Both the position numbers and the translations under genes were made by a program. Below, piece by piece: positions 1-5,851 of a stretch of 16,824 bases of DNA. The notes under the pieces are model-generated. The model had not been told where the DNA came from. It worked only from the letters and a program-made list of their open reading frames with translations, and did no database searches. How positions within the stretch are numbered: the stretch's first letter is position 1; the number at the start of each line of letters is the position of its first letter. The DNA lies in the NCBI GenBank assembly GCA_026786065.1, contig JAJAYS010000021.1:1-16824 (forward strand), read 5' to 3'. Source of the DNA: Polaromonas sp. (GTDB lineage Bacteria; Pseudomonadota; Gammaproteobacteria; Burkholderiales; Burkholderiaceae_C).

Positions 1-44
1 ACCCGGCGTTGGGGGCGGCGCAGTTTCTGCAAAAGTGGCTGTAG
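1..44 (+). CDS. 3' end of an unidentified gene
   Basis: Only the last 13 codons and the TAG stop (42-44) lie in the window; the reading frame is 3-5, 6-8 and so on. The peptide is PALGAAQFLQKWL. Almost every codon ends in G, as in the true genes here, while the other two plus frames give arginine- or valine-rich text without that bias. Nothing about function can be said. The gene runs towards the arsenic module and ends 77 bp before the repeat at 121. Confidence 0.4.
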   Translation, partial: PALGAAQFLQKWL

Positions 45-120
45 CCCGAATCGCCGAATCGCGGGCAACGCCCTGGGTAGCCACTATTTATTAATATAAA
101 ATGGTCTTATATCCACCAAA

Positions 121-154
121 TACGGGCGTTAGCAGCTATGAAAAAAATAGCGAC
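121..154 (+). repeat. Dispersed 34-bp repeat, copy 1 (left flank of ars module)
   Basis: The first 17 bases (121-137) and the last 8 (147-154) are identical to 3671-3687 and 3697-3704, with the same 9-base spacing between them; overall 27 of 34 positions match. The copy contains a short GCTAT/ATAGC inverted repeat around an A-run. It lies in AT-rich non-coding DNA downstream of the aquaporin gene. From memory, sequences of this type recur between genes in Comamonadaceae; this was not checked. Confidence 0.7.
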
Positions 155-176
155 TGCGGCGCAGTGACACTTCCCT

Positions 177-212
177 GGCGTTGCCAGCGAGGCCGGCAAC
201 TCCAGCAACGCC
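177..212 (-). terminator. Inverted repeat after the aquaporin gene, possible terminator
   Basis: GGCGTTGC (177-184) and GCAACGCC (205-212) are perfect 8-bp arms, with an inner TTGCC/GGCAA pairing. It sits 8 bp beyond the aquaporin stop codon. There is no T-run after it on the minus strand, so it would be an imperfect intrinsic terminator or only a 3'-end stabilising hairpin. Confidence 0.3.
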
Positions 213-219
213 AACGAAT

Positions 220-939
220 CTACGTCCGCCCCATTGGCCCGAGCAACCGGTGCAGCAGCACACCCAGCGCGGCACCCACGGCTTCGGCGAGGACGAAACC
301 CGGTGCGCTAACTGGCGCAATGCCGGCAAAGCTGTCTGACAGCATGCGCCCCAGCACGGCAGCCGGGTTGGCAAATGAGGTGCTGGCGGTGAACCAGTAG
401 GCCGCGCCGATGTAGCAGGCCACCAGCGCCGGAGCCTTGCCGGGCGGTGAGCGCAGGACCACCAACACCAGCCCGGCGGTGGCCACGCCTTCAGCCAGCA
501 GTTGGCCCGAGCCGCTGCGCAGTTTGCTGCTGAACTGCAGCACGTTCAGGTCGAACATCGCATGCGCCAGCCAGGCGCCGAGCACCGCACCAAGCAGTTG
601 ACTCGCTATAAAAAACAGAGCTGTCTGCGCCCGTCCGTGTTGGGCTGGATGCAGTTTTTGCATCAAACTGAGTGTCACCAGCGGATTGAAGTGGGCGCCG
701 CTGACCGGCCCCAGCGTTTCGATCAGCACGTACAGCGCAAACACCGTGGCCAGCGTGTTGGCCAGCAGGGCGACCGCCGTGTTGCCGCCCGCCAGGCGCT
801 CGGCCATGATGCCCGAGCCGATGACGGCGCAGAGCAGGGCGGCGGTGCCGAAAAATTCGGCCGCCAGTTGGTGCTTCAATTTGGGCGCGGTGGCGTCGCC
901 CGGCACAGTCGGAAGGGCGCCAGGCGGTGACGCACTCAT
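220..939 (-). CDS. aqpS: Aquaporin/glycerol-channel family protein, AqpS-like (arsenite channel candidate)
   Basis: This 239-aa integral membrane protein of the MIP family has about six hydrophobic segments. The two half-helix motifs are N85-P86-L87 (in GAHFNPL, replacing the usual NPA) and N191-P192-A193 (in TSFANPA). The residue after the second NPA is Ala194, not the Arg of classical water channels, which should leave a wider selectivity filter. Its ATG overlaps the stop of the upstream arsC by 4 bp (ATGA), so the two were translationally coupled. In S. meliloti a MIP channel in the same gene context lets As(III), made inside the cell by arsenate reduction, leave passively; by inference this is its job here, since no ArsB or Acr3 is visible. 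Because arsC is now broken, its translation may be reduced. The family call is firm; arsenic specificity rests on context. Confidence 0.85.
   Translation of the reverse strand: MSASPPGALPTVPGDATAPKLKHQLAAEFFGTAALLCAVIGSGIMAERLAGGNTAVALLANTLATVFALYVLIETLGPVSGAHFNPLVTLSLMQKLHPAQHGRAQTALFFIASQLLGAVLGAWLAHAMFDLNVLQFSSKLRSGSGQLLAEGVATAGLVLVVLRSPPGKAPALVACYIGAAYWFTASTSFANPAAVLGRMLSDSFAGIAPVSAPGFVLAEAVGAALGVLLHRLLGPMGRT
602..635 (-). repeat. Repeat-like sequence inside the aquaporin gene
   Basis: Read on the minus strand, this 34-base stretch matches each of the copies at 121 and 3671 at 21 of 34 positions without gaps. The conserved blocks are ACGGGCG at one end, CAGCT in the middle and ATAGCGA at the other end. 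It is in frame and encodes part of TALFFIAS in membrane segment 4, which also looks like normal MIP sequence, so chance similarity is possible. Confidence 0.3.
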
Positions 940-1436
940 GCGCCGGTCAGATTGCGCGCGGTGCGCTGCATCACCGCCGGTTTGAGCTGGTCAAGCGGCA
1001 GATTGATCAGCAGGCCCTGCCGGCGACGGATCGCCAGCAGGGTCTGGCGAAAGCGCGCGAGCTTGTGCGCGTCGTCGCAGTCGCCTTCTGACGGGTCGGC
1101 ATAGCCCCAGTGTGCCGTCGCCGGATGACCTGGCCAGACCGGGCAGAGCTCGCCGGCAGCGTTGTCGCAGACGATGATGATCAAGTCCACGACGGGTGCC
1201 CCTGGCTCGGCAAATTAGTCCCAGTTTTTGCTGCGCAGGCCGGCTGTCGCGACGCCGGCCTCACGCAAGACTTGCAGCGCCAGCGGGTTCGGTTGTTGAT
1301 TGGCGCGCGGACTGCTGCCCGCCGAAAACGCCTTGAAGCGCCCTTTGCCGATGTGGTTCAGCGTGGCCTCGGCCAGGATGCTGCGGGCCGAATTGTGGGT
1401 GCATAAAAAGAGAACGCTGAGGCCTGGGTCGGACAT
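936..1436 (-). pseudogene. arsC: Arsenate reductase, LMW-phosphatase type, interrupted by in-frame TAA
   Basis: Reading through one stop, the frame encodes 166 codons, the normal length for thioredoxin-coupled arsenate reductases. Start ATG is at 1436. The N-terminal part carries the P-loop C12-THNSA-R18. The C-terminal part has VCDNAAGELCP (Cys90 and Cys98, probable redox partners) and WGYADP with the catalytic Asp. Codon 74 is TAA (1215-1217), directly after KNWD; family members have Glu there (WDEFA), so one G-to-T change (GAA to TAA) explains it. No frameshift is present and both halves look undecayed, which suggests a recent mutation, a sequencing error or a read-through. A GTG at 1190 could restart an 84-aa piece that lacks the P-loop. 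The product would reduce As(V) to As(III). A second, intact arsC of another family lies at 2446, so the loss may be tolerated. Confidence 0.85.
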
Positions 1437-1581
1437 GGCGGGTTCCAGAAGGGTTGACAAGTGTGGGTCATGGAGCTTCAGCACTGCGCGCGATGAACCG
1501 CGCTGCGTCGTTGCGTTCTGGTGCGCGGTACCCGATCGCACTGGGTCTGGAAACAGAAGCGGCTCGCTTGCTGACTTGGCG

Positions 1582-1659
1582 TGGTCGAACACGGCCTGGC
1601 CGCCTGCCCTCATGCCGGAGGTCCAGAAATCGGTCAAACGACCAGGCCGTCTTCGACTG
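1582..1659 (-). repeat. Hairpin repeat, copy A
   Basis: Arms 1582-1599 and 1642-1659 pair at 15 of 18 positions, including a perfect 9-bp core (ACGGCCTGG with CCAGGCCGT). The 42-base loop holds, on the minus strand, a 37-base core (1635 down to 1599) that matches 1836-1872 of copy B at 31 of 37 positions. The core starts GACCGATTT and contains ATGAGGGC. Confidence 0.65.
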
Positions 1660-1682
1660 GTGGCGCTGTGTTGGTTCATAAA

Positions 1683-1812
1683 TGGATTCGGACACGGAGA
1701 CGGATACCGATTTCGCCCCTGAGCCGAGTTCGTCATCATCAGTCGCCACATATTCAACAGGTTCCAATGCCGATTCCGATCCGATTCCGAGTTGGTTTCG
1801 GACTTCGGTTTT
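1683..1812. repeat. Degenerate hexamer-like repeats between the hairpins
   Basis: Two clusters rich in CGATTC/CGGATTC/TTTCGG variants occur at about 1683-1714 and 1768-1812. They are too diverged for an exact unit count. Read on the minus strand they give the SVSVSES and RNQLGIGSES text, which is why long spurious open frames cross this region. Confidence 0.4.
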
Positions 1813-1888
1813 CGTCGCGGTTGGGGGTGCCGACCGACCGATTTTTGGTACCCCGGTATGAGGGCGGGCGGCGCACCCAACCGCGACG
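1813..1888 (+). repeat. Hairpin repeat, copy B
   Basis: Arms CGTCGCGGTTGGG (1813-1825) and CCCAACCGCGACG (1876-1888) are perfectly complementary over 13 bp. Their sequence differs from the arms of copy A, but the loop core at 1836-1872 is conserved (31 of 37). Copy B is inverted relative to copy A. Keeping pairing while changing the stem sequence suggests that the folded structure matters. Confidence 0.7.
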
Positions 1889-2018
1889 TCCCCGACCCCC
1901 AACCCGTGCCCGTCTACGCCCCCCCCCGCACCCGCTCAAAATCCCGAATCCGTCCTCGATACGCGACTCGGAAAGCACTCGATCCAGCCAAATCGCCGAC
2001 AAGTTCTAAGACGCCTCA

Positions 2019-2384
2019 TTAGCGCGCAGCACAGGTTGCCAGATCGACGACCTCGCAGGTGCCGCCTTCGCAGCAATGCTCGGTCAGGTAGCCGATCAGC
2101 GCGCTCATGTGGCCGAACTCGGCGCGGTAAATCAGGTTGCGGCCGCGCGGCTCGCTGTTGACCAGGCCCGCATGCGCCAGCTCCTTCAGATGAAAGGACA
2201 GCGCGCTGGGTGCCAGGCCCAGTCGTTCGGCGATGACGCCGGGCGTCAGGCCGTCGGGGCCGGCAACGACCAGCGCCCGGAAGGCGCGCAGGCGCTGCGC
2301 CTGGGCCAGTGCGGCCAGGGCTTTCACGGCGGCGGGCTCATCGAGCATGGCCCGATGGGGAGCAAGATTAGCGGTCGTTTTCAT
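2019..2384 (-). CDS. arsR: ArsR-family As(III)-responsive repressor
   Basis: This 121-aa winged-helix SmtB/ArsR repressor has a recognition helix around residues 57-71 (LAPSALSFHLKEL). The C-terminus carries C104-C105-x4-C110 plus C118. A C-terminal Cys-Cys plus Cys site is the type described for Acidithiobacillus ferrooxidans ArsR, unlike the ELCVCDL site of E. coli ArsR; binding As(III) there should release the operator. The usual alpha3 Cys pair is absent here. The ATG at 2384 lies 1 bp from the operator palindrome and there is no Shine-Dalgarno sequence. The predicted promoter would start transcription at the ATG itself, suggesting a leaderless mRNA. It is divergent from the intact arsC-arsH pair and so probably controls both arms. 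Confidence 0.92.
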   Translation of the reverse strand: MKTTANLAPHRAMLDEPAAVKALAALAQAQRLRAFRALVVAGPDGLTPGVIAERLGLAPSALSFHLKELAHAGLVNSEPRGRNLIYRAEFGHMSALIGYLTEHCCEGGTCEVVDLATCAAR

Positions 2385-2385
2385 T

Positions 2386-2411
2386 GTTCAAATATAATTG
2401 AATAATTGAAC
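2386..2411. promoter_or_regulatory. ArsR operator candidate between arsR and arsC
   Basis: GTTCAA (2386-2391) and TTGAAC (2406-2411) form perfect outer arms of an AT-rich imperfect palindrome, with a further TTGAA at 2398-2402 inside. The site covers the -10 region of arsR and the TATAAT of the divergent transcript, so a bound repressor would block both. ArsR sites of the TTCAA-spacer-TTGAA kind are common. Confidence 0.7.
2393..2398 (+). promoter_or_regulatory. -10 box for arsC-arsH transcript
   Basis: A consensus TATAAT on the plus strand lies 47 bp before the arsC start and inside the operator. No good -35 is visible 16-18 bp upstream, so transcription would be weak or use an extended contact. 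Confidence 0.45.
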
Positions 2412-2445
2412 CGATGCAAACCGTTGTTCGCAAAAAAGGAGCGCC

Positions 2446-2877
2446 ATGACCGACATCACGATCTTCCACAACCCGCAGTGCGGCACCTCCCGCAACGTGC
2501 TGGCGCTGATTCGCAACAGCGGCGCCGAGCCCGAGGTCATTGAATATCTGGTGAACCCGCCCAGCCGGGAAACGCTGCAAAGGCTGATCGGGCAGATGGG
2601 CATTCCGGTCTGCGACCTGCTAAGGCGCAAGGGCACGCCGTATGACGAGCTGGGTCTGGACGATCCGGCGCTCAGCGACGCGGAACTGATTGACGCGATG
2701 CTGGCGCACCCGATCCTGATCAACCGGCCCATCGTCGTGACACCGCTGGGCACCTGCCTGTGTCGGCCGTCGGAGGCGGTCCTTGGCATCCTGCCGTCGC
2801 CGCAAGTTGGAGCATTGCGCAAGGAAGACGGTGCGCCGGTCGTTGACAAACGGGGAGAGCGCATTGCAGGGCGCTGA
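2446..2877 (+). CDS. arsC: Arsenate reductase, glutaredoxin-coupled ArsC/Spx family
   Basis: This 143-aa cytoplasmic enzyme reduces As(V) to As(III) with glutathione and glutaredoxin. It matches E. coli plasmid R773 ArsC (141 aa) position for position at the key sites: Cys12 in HNPQCGTSR and the oxyanion-binding arginines R60 (LLRRKG), R94 (INRPIV) and R107 (CLCRPSE). A strong AAGGAG ribosome site lies 7-8 bases before the ATG. It is first in the arm divergent from arsR, and its end overlaps the start of arsH, so the two are coupled. It is unrelated in fold to the broken arsC at 936-1436, and is the only intact arsenate reductase in the window. Confidence 0.95.
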   Translation: MTDITIFHNPQCGTSRNVLALIRNSGAEPEVIEYLVNPPSRETLQRLIGQMGIPVCDLLRRKGTPYDELGLDDPALSDAELIDAMLAHPILINRPIVVTPLGTCLCRPSEAVLGILPSPQVGALRKEDGAPVVDKRGERIAGR

Positions 2878-3595
2878 ATTTTCCGGCCTGCCTGACCTGC
2901 CCAACGTCGATCCGGCGCGCTTCGTGTTGCCTTTGCCGGACCTGCGGGGGCCTGTGGCTTCAGCCCACGCGCCGCGCATCCTGCTGCTCTACGGCTCGGT
3001 GCGCGAGCGTTCCTACAGCCGGTTGCTCAGCGAAGAGGCGGCCCGGTTGCTGCAGGCGATGGGTGCCGAAACCCGCAGCTTCGACCCGCGTGGCCTGCCG
3101 CTGCCCGACGATGCGCCCGACAGCCATCCGAAAGTGCAGGAACTCCGGCAGCTCGCGCAATGGGCCGAGGGCATGGTCTGGACCTCGCCCGAACGCCACG
3201 GTGCCATGACCGGCATCATGAAGTCGCAGATCGACTGGATTCCGCTGACCTACGGTGCGGTCCGGCCGACCCAGGGCAAAACGCTGGCGCTGATGCAGGT
3301 CAGCGGCGGCTCGCAGTCGTTTAACGCCGTCAACCAGCTGCGGGTGCTGGGCCGCTGGATGCGCATGCTGACGATCCCGAACCAGTCGTCGGTCGCCAAG
3401 GCGTTCATGGAATTCGACGAGGCCGGGCGCATGAAGCCGTCGGCCTACTACGACCGGGTGGTCGATGTGATGGAAGAACTAATGAAGTTCACGCTGCTGA
3501 CGCGGGATGCGTCGCCCTGGCTTACCGACCGCTACAGCGAGCGCCGGGAGAGTGCCGAGTCGCTGTCAAAGCGGGTGAACCAGCGGGCGATCTGA
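2864..3595 (+). CDS. arsH: ArsH, NADPH-dependent FMN organoarsenical oxidase
   Basis: This flavodoxin-like protein of 243 aa fits the family's usual 230-245 aa. FMN-phosphate loop: GSVRERSYS (residues 44-52). Further ArsH signatures are [10 protein letters not shown] (108-117), SQIDWIPL and [17 protein letters not shown] chose TTG at 2864 because a GGGGAG ribosome site lies 7 bases before it and the N-terminus then has the normal family length. The same frame opens at an ATG at 2783, but that would add 27 residues overlapping arsC. The start lies 14 bp inside arsC, so translation is coupled. ArsH oxidises trivalent methylated or aromatic arsenicals to the less toxic pentavalent forms. Confidence in family is high, in the exact start moderate. 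Confidence 0.93.
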   Translation: MQGAEFSGLPDLPNVDPARFVLPLPDLRGPVASAHAPRILLLYGSVRERSYSRLLSEEAARLLQAMGAETRSFDPRGLPLPDDAPDSHPKVQELRQLAQWAEGMVWTSPERHGAMTGIMKSQIDWIPLTYGAVRPTQGKTLALMQVSGGSQSFNAVNQLRVLGRWMRMLTIPNQSSVAKAFMEFDEAGRMKPSAYYDRVVDVMEELMKFTLLTRDASPWLTDRYSERRESAESLSKRVNQRAI

Positions 3596-3763
3596 AGGCC
3601 TTGATGTCTTGGTGCGAGCTTTCCTGGCTTGCCGGTCTCTAGCAGTGTTTAATGCTCAAAGCCTAATTAGTACGGGCGTTAGCAGCTCCTGAAGTGATAG
3701 CGACGACGAAGCGCTTGCAGCGCGCGTGACGGCCGCGTCGTTTACCCGCCACCGGTCTCCTCA
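3596..3763. other. Non-coding DNA after arsH
   Basis: This stretch separates the arsenic module from the lipid operon. It holds repeat copy 2 (3671-3704) and an ACGACG/CGTCGT inverted repeat (3703-3708 and 3736-3741). No clear intrinsic terminator for arsC-arsH was found. Confidence 0.5.
3671..3704 (+). repeat. Dispersed 34-bp repeat, copy 2 (right flank of ars module)
   Basis: It is in the same orientation as the copy at 121-154, with 27 of 34 positions identical, including an unbroken 17-bp block (3671-3687). The pair brackets the whole arsenic module (aquaporin to arsH). Confidence 0.7.
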
Positions 3764-3819
3764 GTGTCATGCGACTGCCATCGAACTGACACAAGCGCGT
3801 CACTGGCGGCGGACACACT
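3764..3819 (+). promoter_or_regulatory. Four-unit Pho-box-like array and -10 before the lipid operon
   Basis: Four 7-mers are spaced exactly 11 bp: GTGTCAT (3764), CTGCCAT (3775), CTGACAC (3786) and GCGTCAC (3797). The first three differ from CTGTCAT/CTGTCAC by one base, the last by two. After a 10-bp gap comes CACACT (3814-3819) as a weak -10. PhoB sites are built of such 11-bp-phased 7-mers, so induction under phosphate limitation is inferred. Confidence 0.6.
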
Positions 3820-3825
3820 CGCTGC

Positions 3826-4068
3826 ATGCAAATTGATAGCAGCACAGGCAACACCCACCCGCAGCGCGAGGCTGCGGCGGCATCGCGGCCGGTGCACGAC
3901 ATCGATCAGCAGCGCCTGCGCATCCTGCGCTGTACGGCGCGGGCCATGGTGAACGGCGCGGGCGGTCTGCGCTTCAAGGCCGGCACTCGGCCGTGGCTCC
4001 AAGGTCTGGCCGAAGTGCCGCAGCCGGCGGCTATCCGAATCAACATCAAAAAGGGCGTATTGCCATGA
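3826..4068 (+). CDS. Unrecognised 80-aa protein, first gene of the lipid operon
   Basis: I do not recognise this protein. Its stop overlaps the ATG of the OlsB-like gene by 4 bp (ATGA), the same arrangement as between other genes of the operon. From about codon 15 the third codon positions are strongly G/C, as in true genes here. The sequence is mildly basic and has no signal peptide or membrane segment; the segment AAIRINIKKGVLP ends it. An in-frame stop at 3787-3789 and the lack of another start make ATG 3826 the only ATG choice. No Shine-Dalgarno is visible, and the predicted transcription start lies about at the ATG. It could be a coupling leader or a small partner protein. A minus-strand open frame (3742-4125) overlaps it but has worse context. 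Confidence 0.5.
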   Translation: MQIDSSTGNTHPQREAAAASRPVHDIDQQRLRILRCTARAMVNGAGGLRFKAGTRPWLQGLAEVPQPAAIRINIKKGVLP

Positions 4069-4955
4069 AAGAACTGCCCAACCCCACTTTTGCGCTGTCG
4101 CCAGTCGCGCCCAGACATTTCTCATGGAGGTTGCTTCAACCCCGCATGGACGTTGCCCTTCCAGCCGCAGCTGCGAAGCCCGAACCGGGAAAAATTGCAG
4201 TCAGCTGGGCGCGCCATCAAGATGAGGTCCGGCAGGCGCAGCGTCTGAGATACCGCGTTTTTGCGCTGGAAATGGGCGCCATTCTGGGCGGCAGTGTGCC
4301 CGGCCATGACATCGATCTGTTCGACGATTACTGCGAACATCTGCTGGTGCGCGATGCCGACAGCTTTGAGGTCATCGGCACCTATCGCGTCTTGACCCCG
4401 GCACAGTCCAAGCGCGCCGGCGGCACCTACAGCGACACCGAGTTCGACCTGACGCGGCTGCGCGACCTGCGCCCGCGCATGGTGGAGCTGGGCCGCAGTT
4501 GCGTGCATCAGGACCACCGCCACGGCGGTGTCATTCTGGCGCTGTGGGGCGCGCTGGCCGAGTTCATGGGGCGCAACCGGCTCGATACCATGATCGGCTG
4601 CGCCAGCATTCCGATGTGCTACCACGGCACCGCCACGGGCCAGGCGGCGGCCAGCATCTGGCGGCAGGTGGGCCAGGGCCATCTGGCGTCGGCCGAACAC
4701 CACGTCACGCCGCGTCTGGCGTTGCCTGTCGATCAGCTCGACGGATCGCTCGACATCGATCCGCCGGCGCTGATCAAAGGCTACCTGCGCCTAGGTGCAA
4801 AGGTGCTGGGGCCGCCGGCCTGGGACCCGGATTTCAATTCGGCCGACCTGCCGATGATGATGCGCATTGCCGACCTGCCGGCGCGCTACCAAAAGCACTT
4901 CTCCAATGCGCCGTCGGCATTGCGCGCGTCCGTCAGGCCGGCTGGCGGGCGTTGA
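4065..4955 (+). CDS. olsB: OlsB-like GNAT N-acyltransferase (ornithine-lipid type)
   Basis: This 296-aa protein is of the Acetyltransf_5 (hemolysin-annotated) group. Recognisable family text: AQRLRYRVFALEMGA (residues 58-72), then the acyltransferase core with MVELGRSCVH (139-148), and IGCASIPM (177-184). In rhizobia OlsB joins a 3-hydroxyacyl chain from ACP to the alpha-amino group of ornithine, the first step to ornithine lipids, which replace phospholipids under phosphate starvation. OlsA, the second acyltransferase, is not in the window. ATG 4065 was chosen because AAGGGCG lies upstream and it overlaps the preceding stop; an internal ATG at 4146 is possible. The head group could differ (glycine or other amino acid). 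Family call firm, substrate inferred from the Pho context. Confidence 0.82.
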   Translation: MKELPNPTFALSPVAPRHFSWRLLQPRMDVALPAAAAKPEPGKIAVSWARHQDEVRQAQRLRYRVFALEMGAILGGSVPGHDIDLFDDYCEHLLVRDADSFEVIGTYRVLTPAQSKRAGGTYSDTEFDLTRLRDLRPRMVELGRSCVHQDHRHGGVILALWGALAEFMGRNRLDTMIGCASIPMCYHGTATGQAAASIWRQVGQGHLASAEHHVTPRLALPVDQLDGSLDIDPPALIKGYLRLGAKVLGPPAWDPDFNSADLPMMMRIADLPARYQKHFSNAPSALRASVRPAGGR

Positions 4956-5851
4956 TGCTGACGCGGTTCGACGCTCTCGTTGCCCGGTCGTGGTTTTCGG
5001 CGCCCGGCGCCCCGGGCGAAGGTTCGGACAGCGCGCTGGATGACGATGCGCTGCGTCAGCGCTACCGCAGCATCTTCATCTCTGACCTGCACATGGGCAC
5101 ACCCGGCTTTCAGGCTGAGGCGCTGCTGGATTTTTTGCGCGCCCACCCGAGCGACAACCTGTATCTGGTCGGCGACGTCATCGATGGCTGGCAACTGCGC
5201 CGCAAATGGTTCTGGCCTCAGGCGCACAACGACGTGGTGCAAAAACTGCTGCGCCGCGCGCGCAAGGGTTGCCGCGTGGTCTATGTGCCCGGAAACCATG
5301 ACGAATTCGCGCGCGCCTTCATCGGCCATCGCTTCGGCGACATCGAAGTTGTCGAGGAAGCGGTGCATGTGACGGCGGACGGGCGGCGGTTGTGGGTGAT
5401 TCACGGCGACTATTTCGATGCGGTGGTGCAGTGCGCGAAATGGCTGGCCTACGTCGGCGACAACCTGTATGAATTCACCCTCAAGCTCAACCGGCATTTG
5501 AACCGCGTGCGTGCCCGCTTTGGCCTGCCGTACTGGTCGTTGTCGAGCTATCTCAAACACAAGGTCAAAAGCGCGTTGAACTACGTGACCGATTTTGAGG
5601 TGGCCGTGGCGCGGGAGGCCCGGCGCCGGGGTCACCAGGGCGTGGTTTGCGGCCATATCCACCGGGCCGAAATCCGCGACATCGATGGCGTGCTGTACTG
5701 CAACGATGGCGATTGGGTCGAAAGCCGCACCGCGCTGGTCGAACACGACGATGGCCGGCTTGAGCTGATTCACTGGACCGGGAGCACGGCCGGGGCCGGG
5801 GTCGTCAGGTTAGGCGCCCGCAGCGCGGCAGCGGCTGTTGCAAGCGCATGA
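4955..5851 (+). CDS. Metallophosphoesterase, PlcP/LpxH-like phospholipase candidate
   Basis: This 298-aa calcineurin-like phosphoesterase has all five metal-site motifs: SDLHMG (D44, H46), GDVIDGW (D74), PGNHDE (N114, H115), IHGDYFD (H150) and GHIHRAE (H234, H236). It is longer than E. coli LpxH (240 aa) and has an inserted segment, LPYWSLSSYLKHKVKSA (191-207), that I associate with the PlcP group. PlcP of Sinorhizobium cleaves head groups from phospholipids during phosphate starvation to give diacylglycerol. Automated annotation would probably say UDP-2,3-diacylglucosamine diphosphatase. The start ATG overlaps the previous stop by one base (TGATG) and the end overlaps the next gene by 4 bp. 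Position between an OlsB-like and a glycosyltransferase gene favours lipid remodelling over lipid A synthesis. Confidence 0.8.
   Translation: MLTRFDALVARSWFSAPGAPGEGSDSALDDDALRQRYRSIFISDLHMGTPGFQAEALLDFLRAHPSDNLYLVGDVIDGWQLRRKWFWPQAHNDVVQKLLRRARKGCRVVYVPGNHDEFARAFIGHRFGDIEVVEEAVHVTADGRRLWVIHGDYFDAVVQCAKWLAYVGDNLYEFTLKLNRHLNRVRARFGLPYWSLSSYLKHKVKSALNYVTDFEVAVAREARRRGHQGVVCGHIHRAEIRDIDGVLYCNDGDWVESRTALVEHDDGRLELIHWTGSTAGAGVVRLGARSAAAAVASA

Larger units (their letters stand above)
1437..2018. other. 582-bp non-coding stretch between arsR and the broken arsC
   Basis: No convincing gene is present. The open frames here read as low-complexity text and have no family signature. The stretch holds two inverted hairpins with a shared loop (1582-1659 and 1813-1888), a degenerate CGATTC-like repeat between them, and a nine-C run at 1919-1927. 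In most ars operons arsR and arsC are almost contiguous, so this is probably inserted or expanded DNA that now separates arsC and the channel gene from the arsR promoter. Confidence 0.6.
2384..2419 (-). promoter_or_regulatory. arsR promoter, predicted leaderless start
   Basis: On the minus strand, TTGCAT (2419-2414) and TATATT (2396-2391) are separated by 17 bp. The A of the arsR ATG is the seventh base after the -10 box, the usual position of +1. The -35 is a weak match (3 of 6); the -10 is 5 of 6. Confidence 0.5.

Noticed and set aside
1437..1880. Long N-terminal extension of the arsC reading frame
   Set aside because: The LMW arsenate reductase begins at ATG 1436 with the conserved LFLCTHNSARS near the N-terminus; upstream text belongs to the repeat region.
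1582..1888. Interpretation of the hairpins as integron attC sites or a CRISPR array
   Set aside because: There are no conserved attC core triplets, no regularly spaced direct repeats or spacers, and no integrase or cas genes; only two inverted copies exist.
1468..1902. Minus-strand 144-codon and plus-strand 142-codon (1581-2009) open frames between arsR and arsC
   Set aside because: They read through hairpin repeats and degenerate hexamers (SVSVSES, RNQLGIGSES), show no domain and have no good start context.
2783..2863. Upstream ATG start for arsH
   Set aside because: It would add 27 residues, including a Cys/Arg-rich stretch overlapping arsC, that are not expected in the family; TTG 2864 has a strong ribosome site and gives normal length.
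3742..4125. Minus-strand 127-codon open frame opposite the 80-aa ORF
   Set aside because: It runs across the Pho-box array and the olsB start and has no family features; the plus ORF has better codon use and a 4-bp coupling to olsB.
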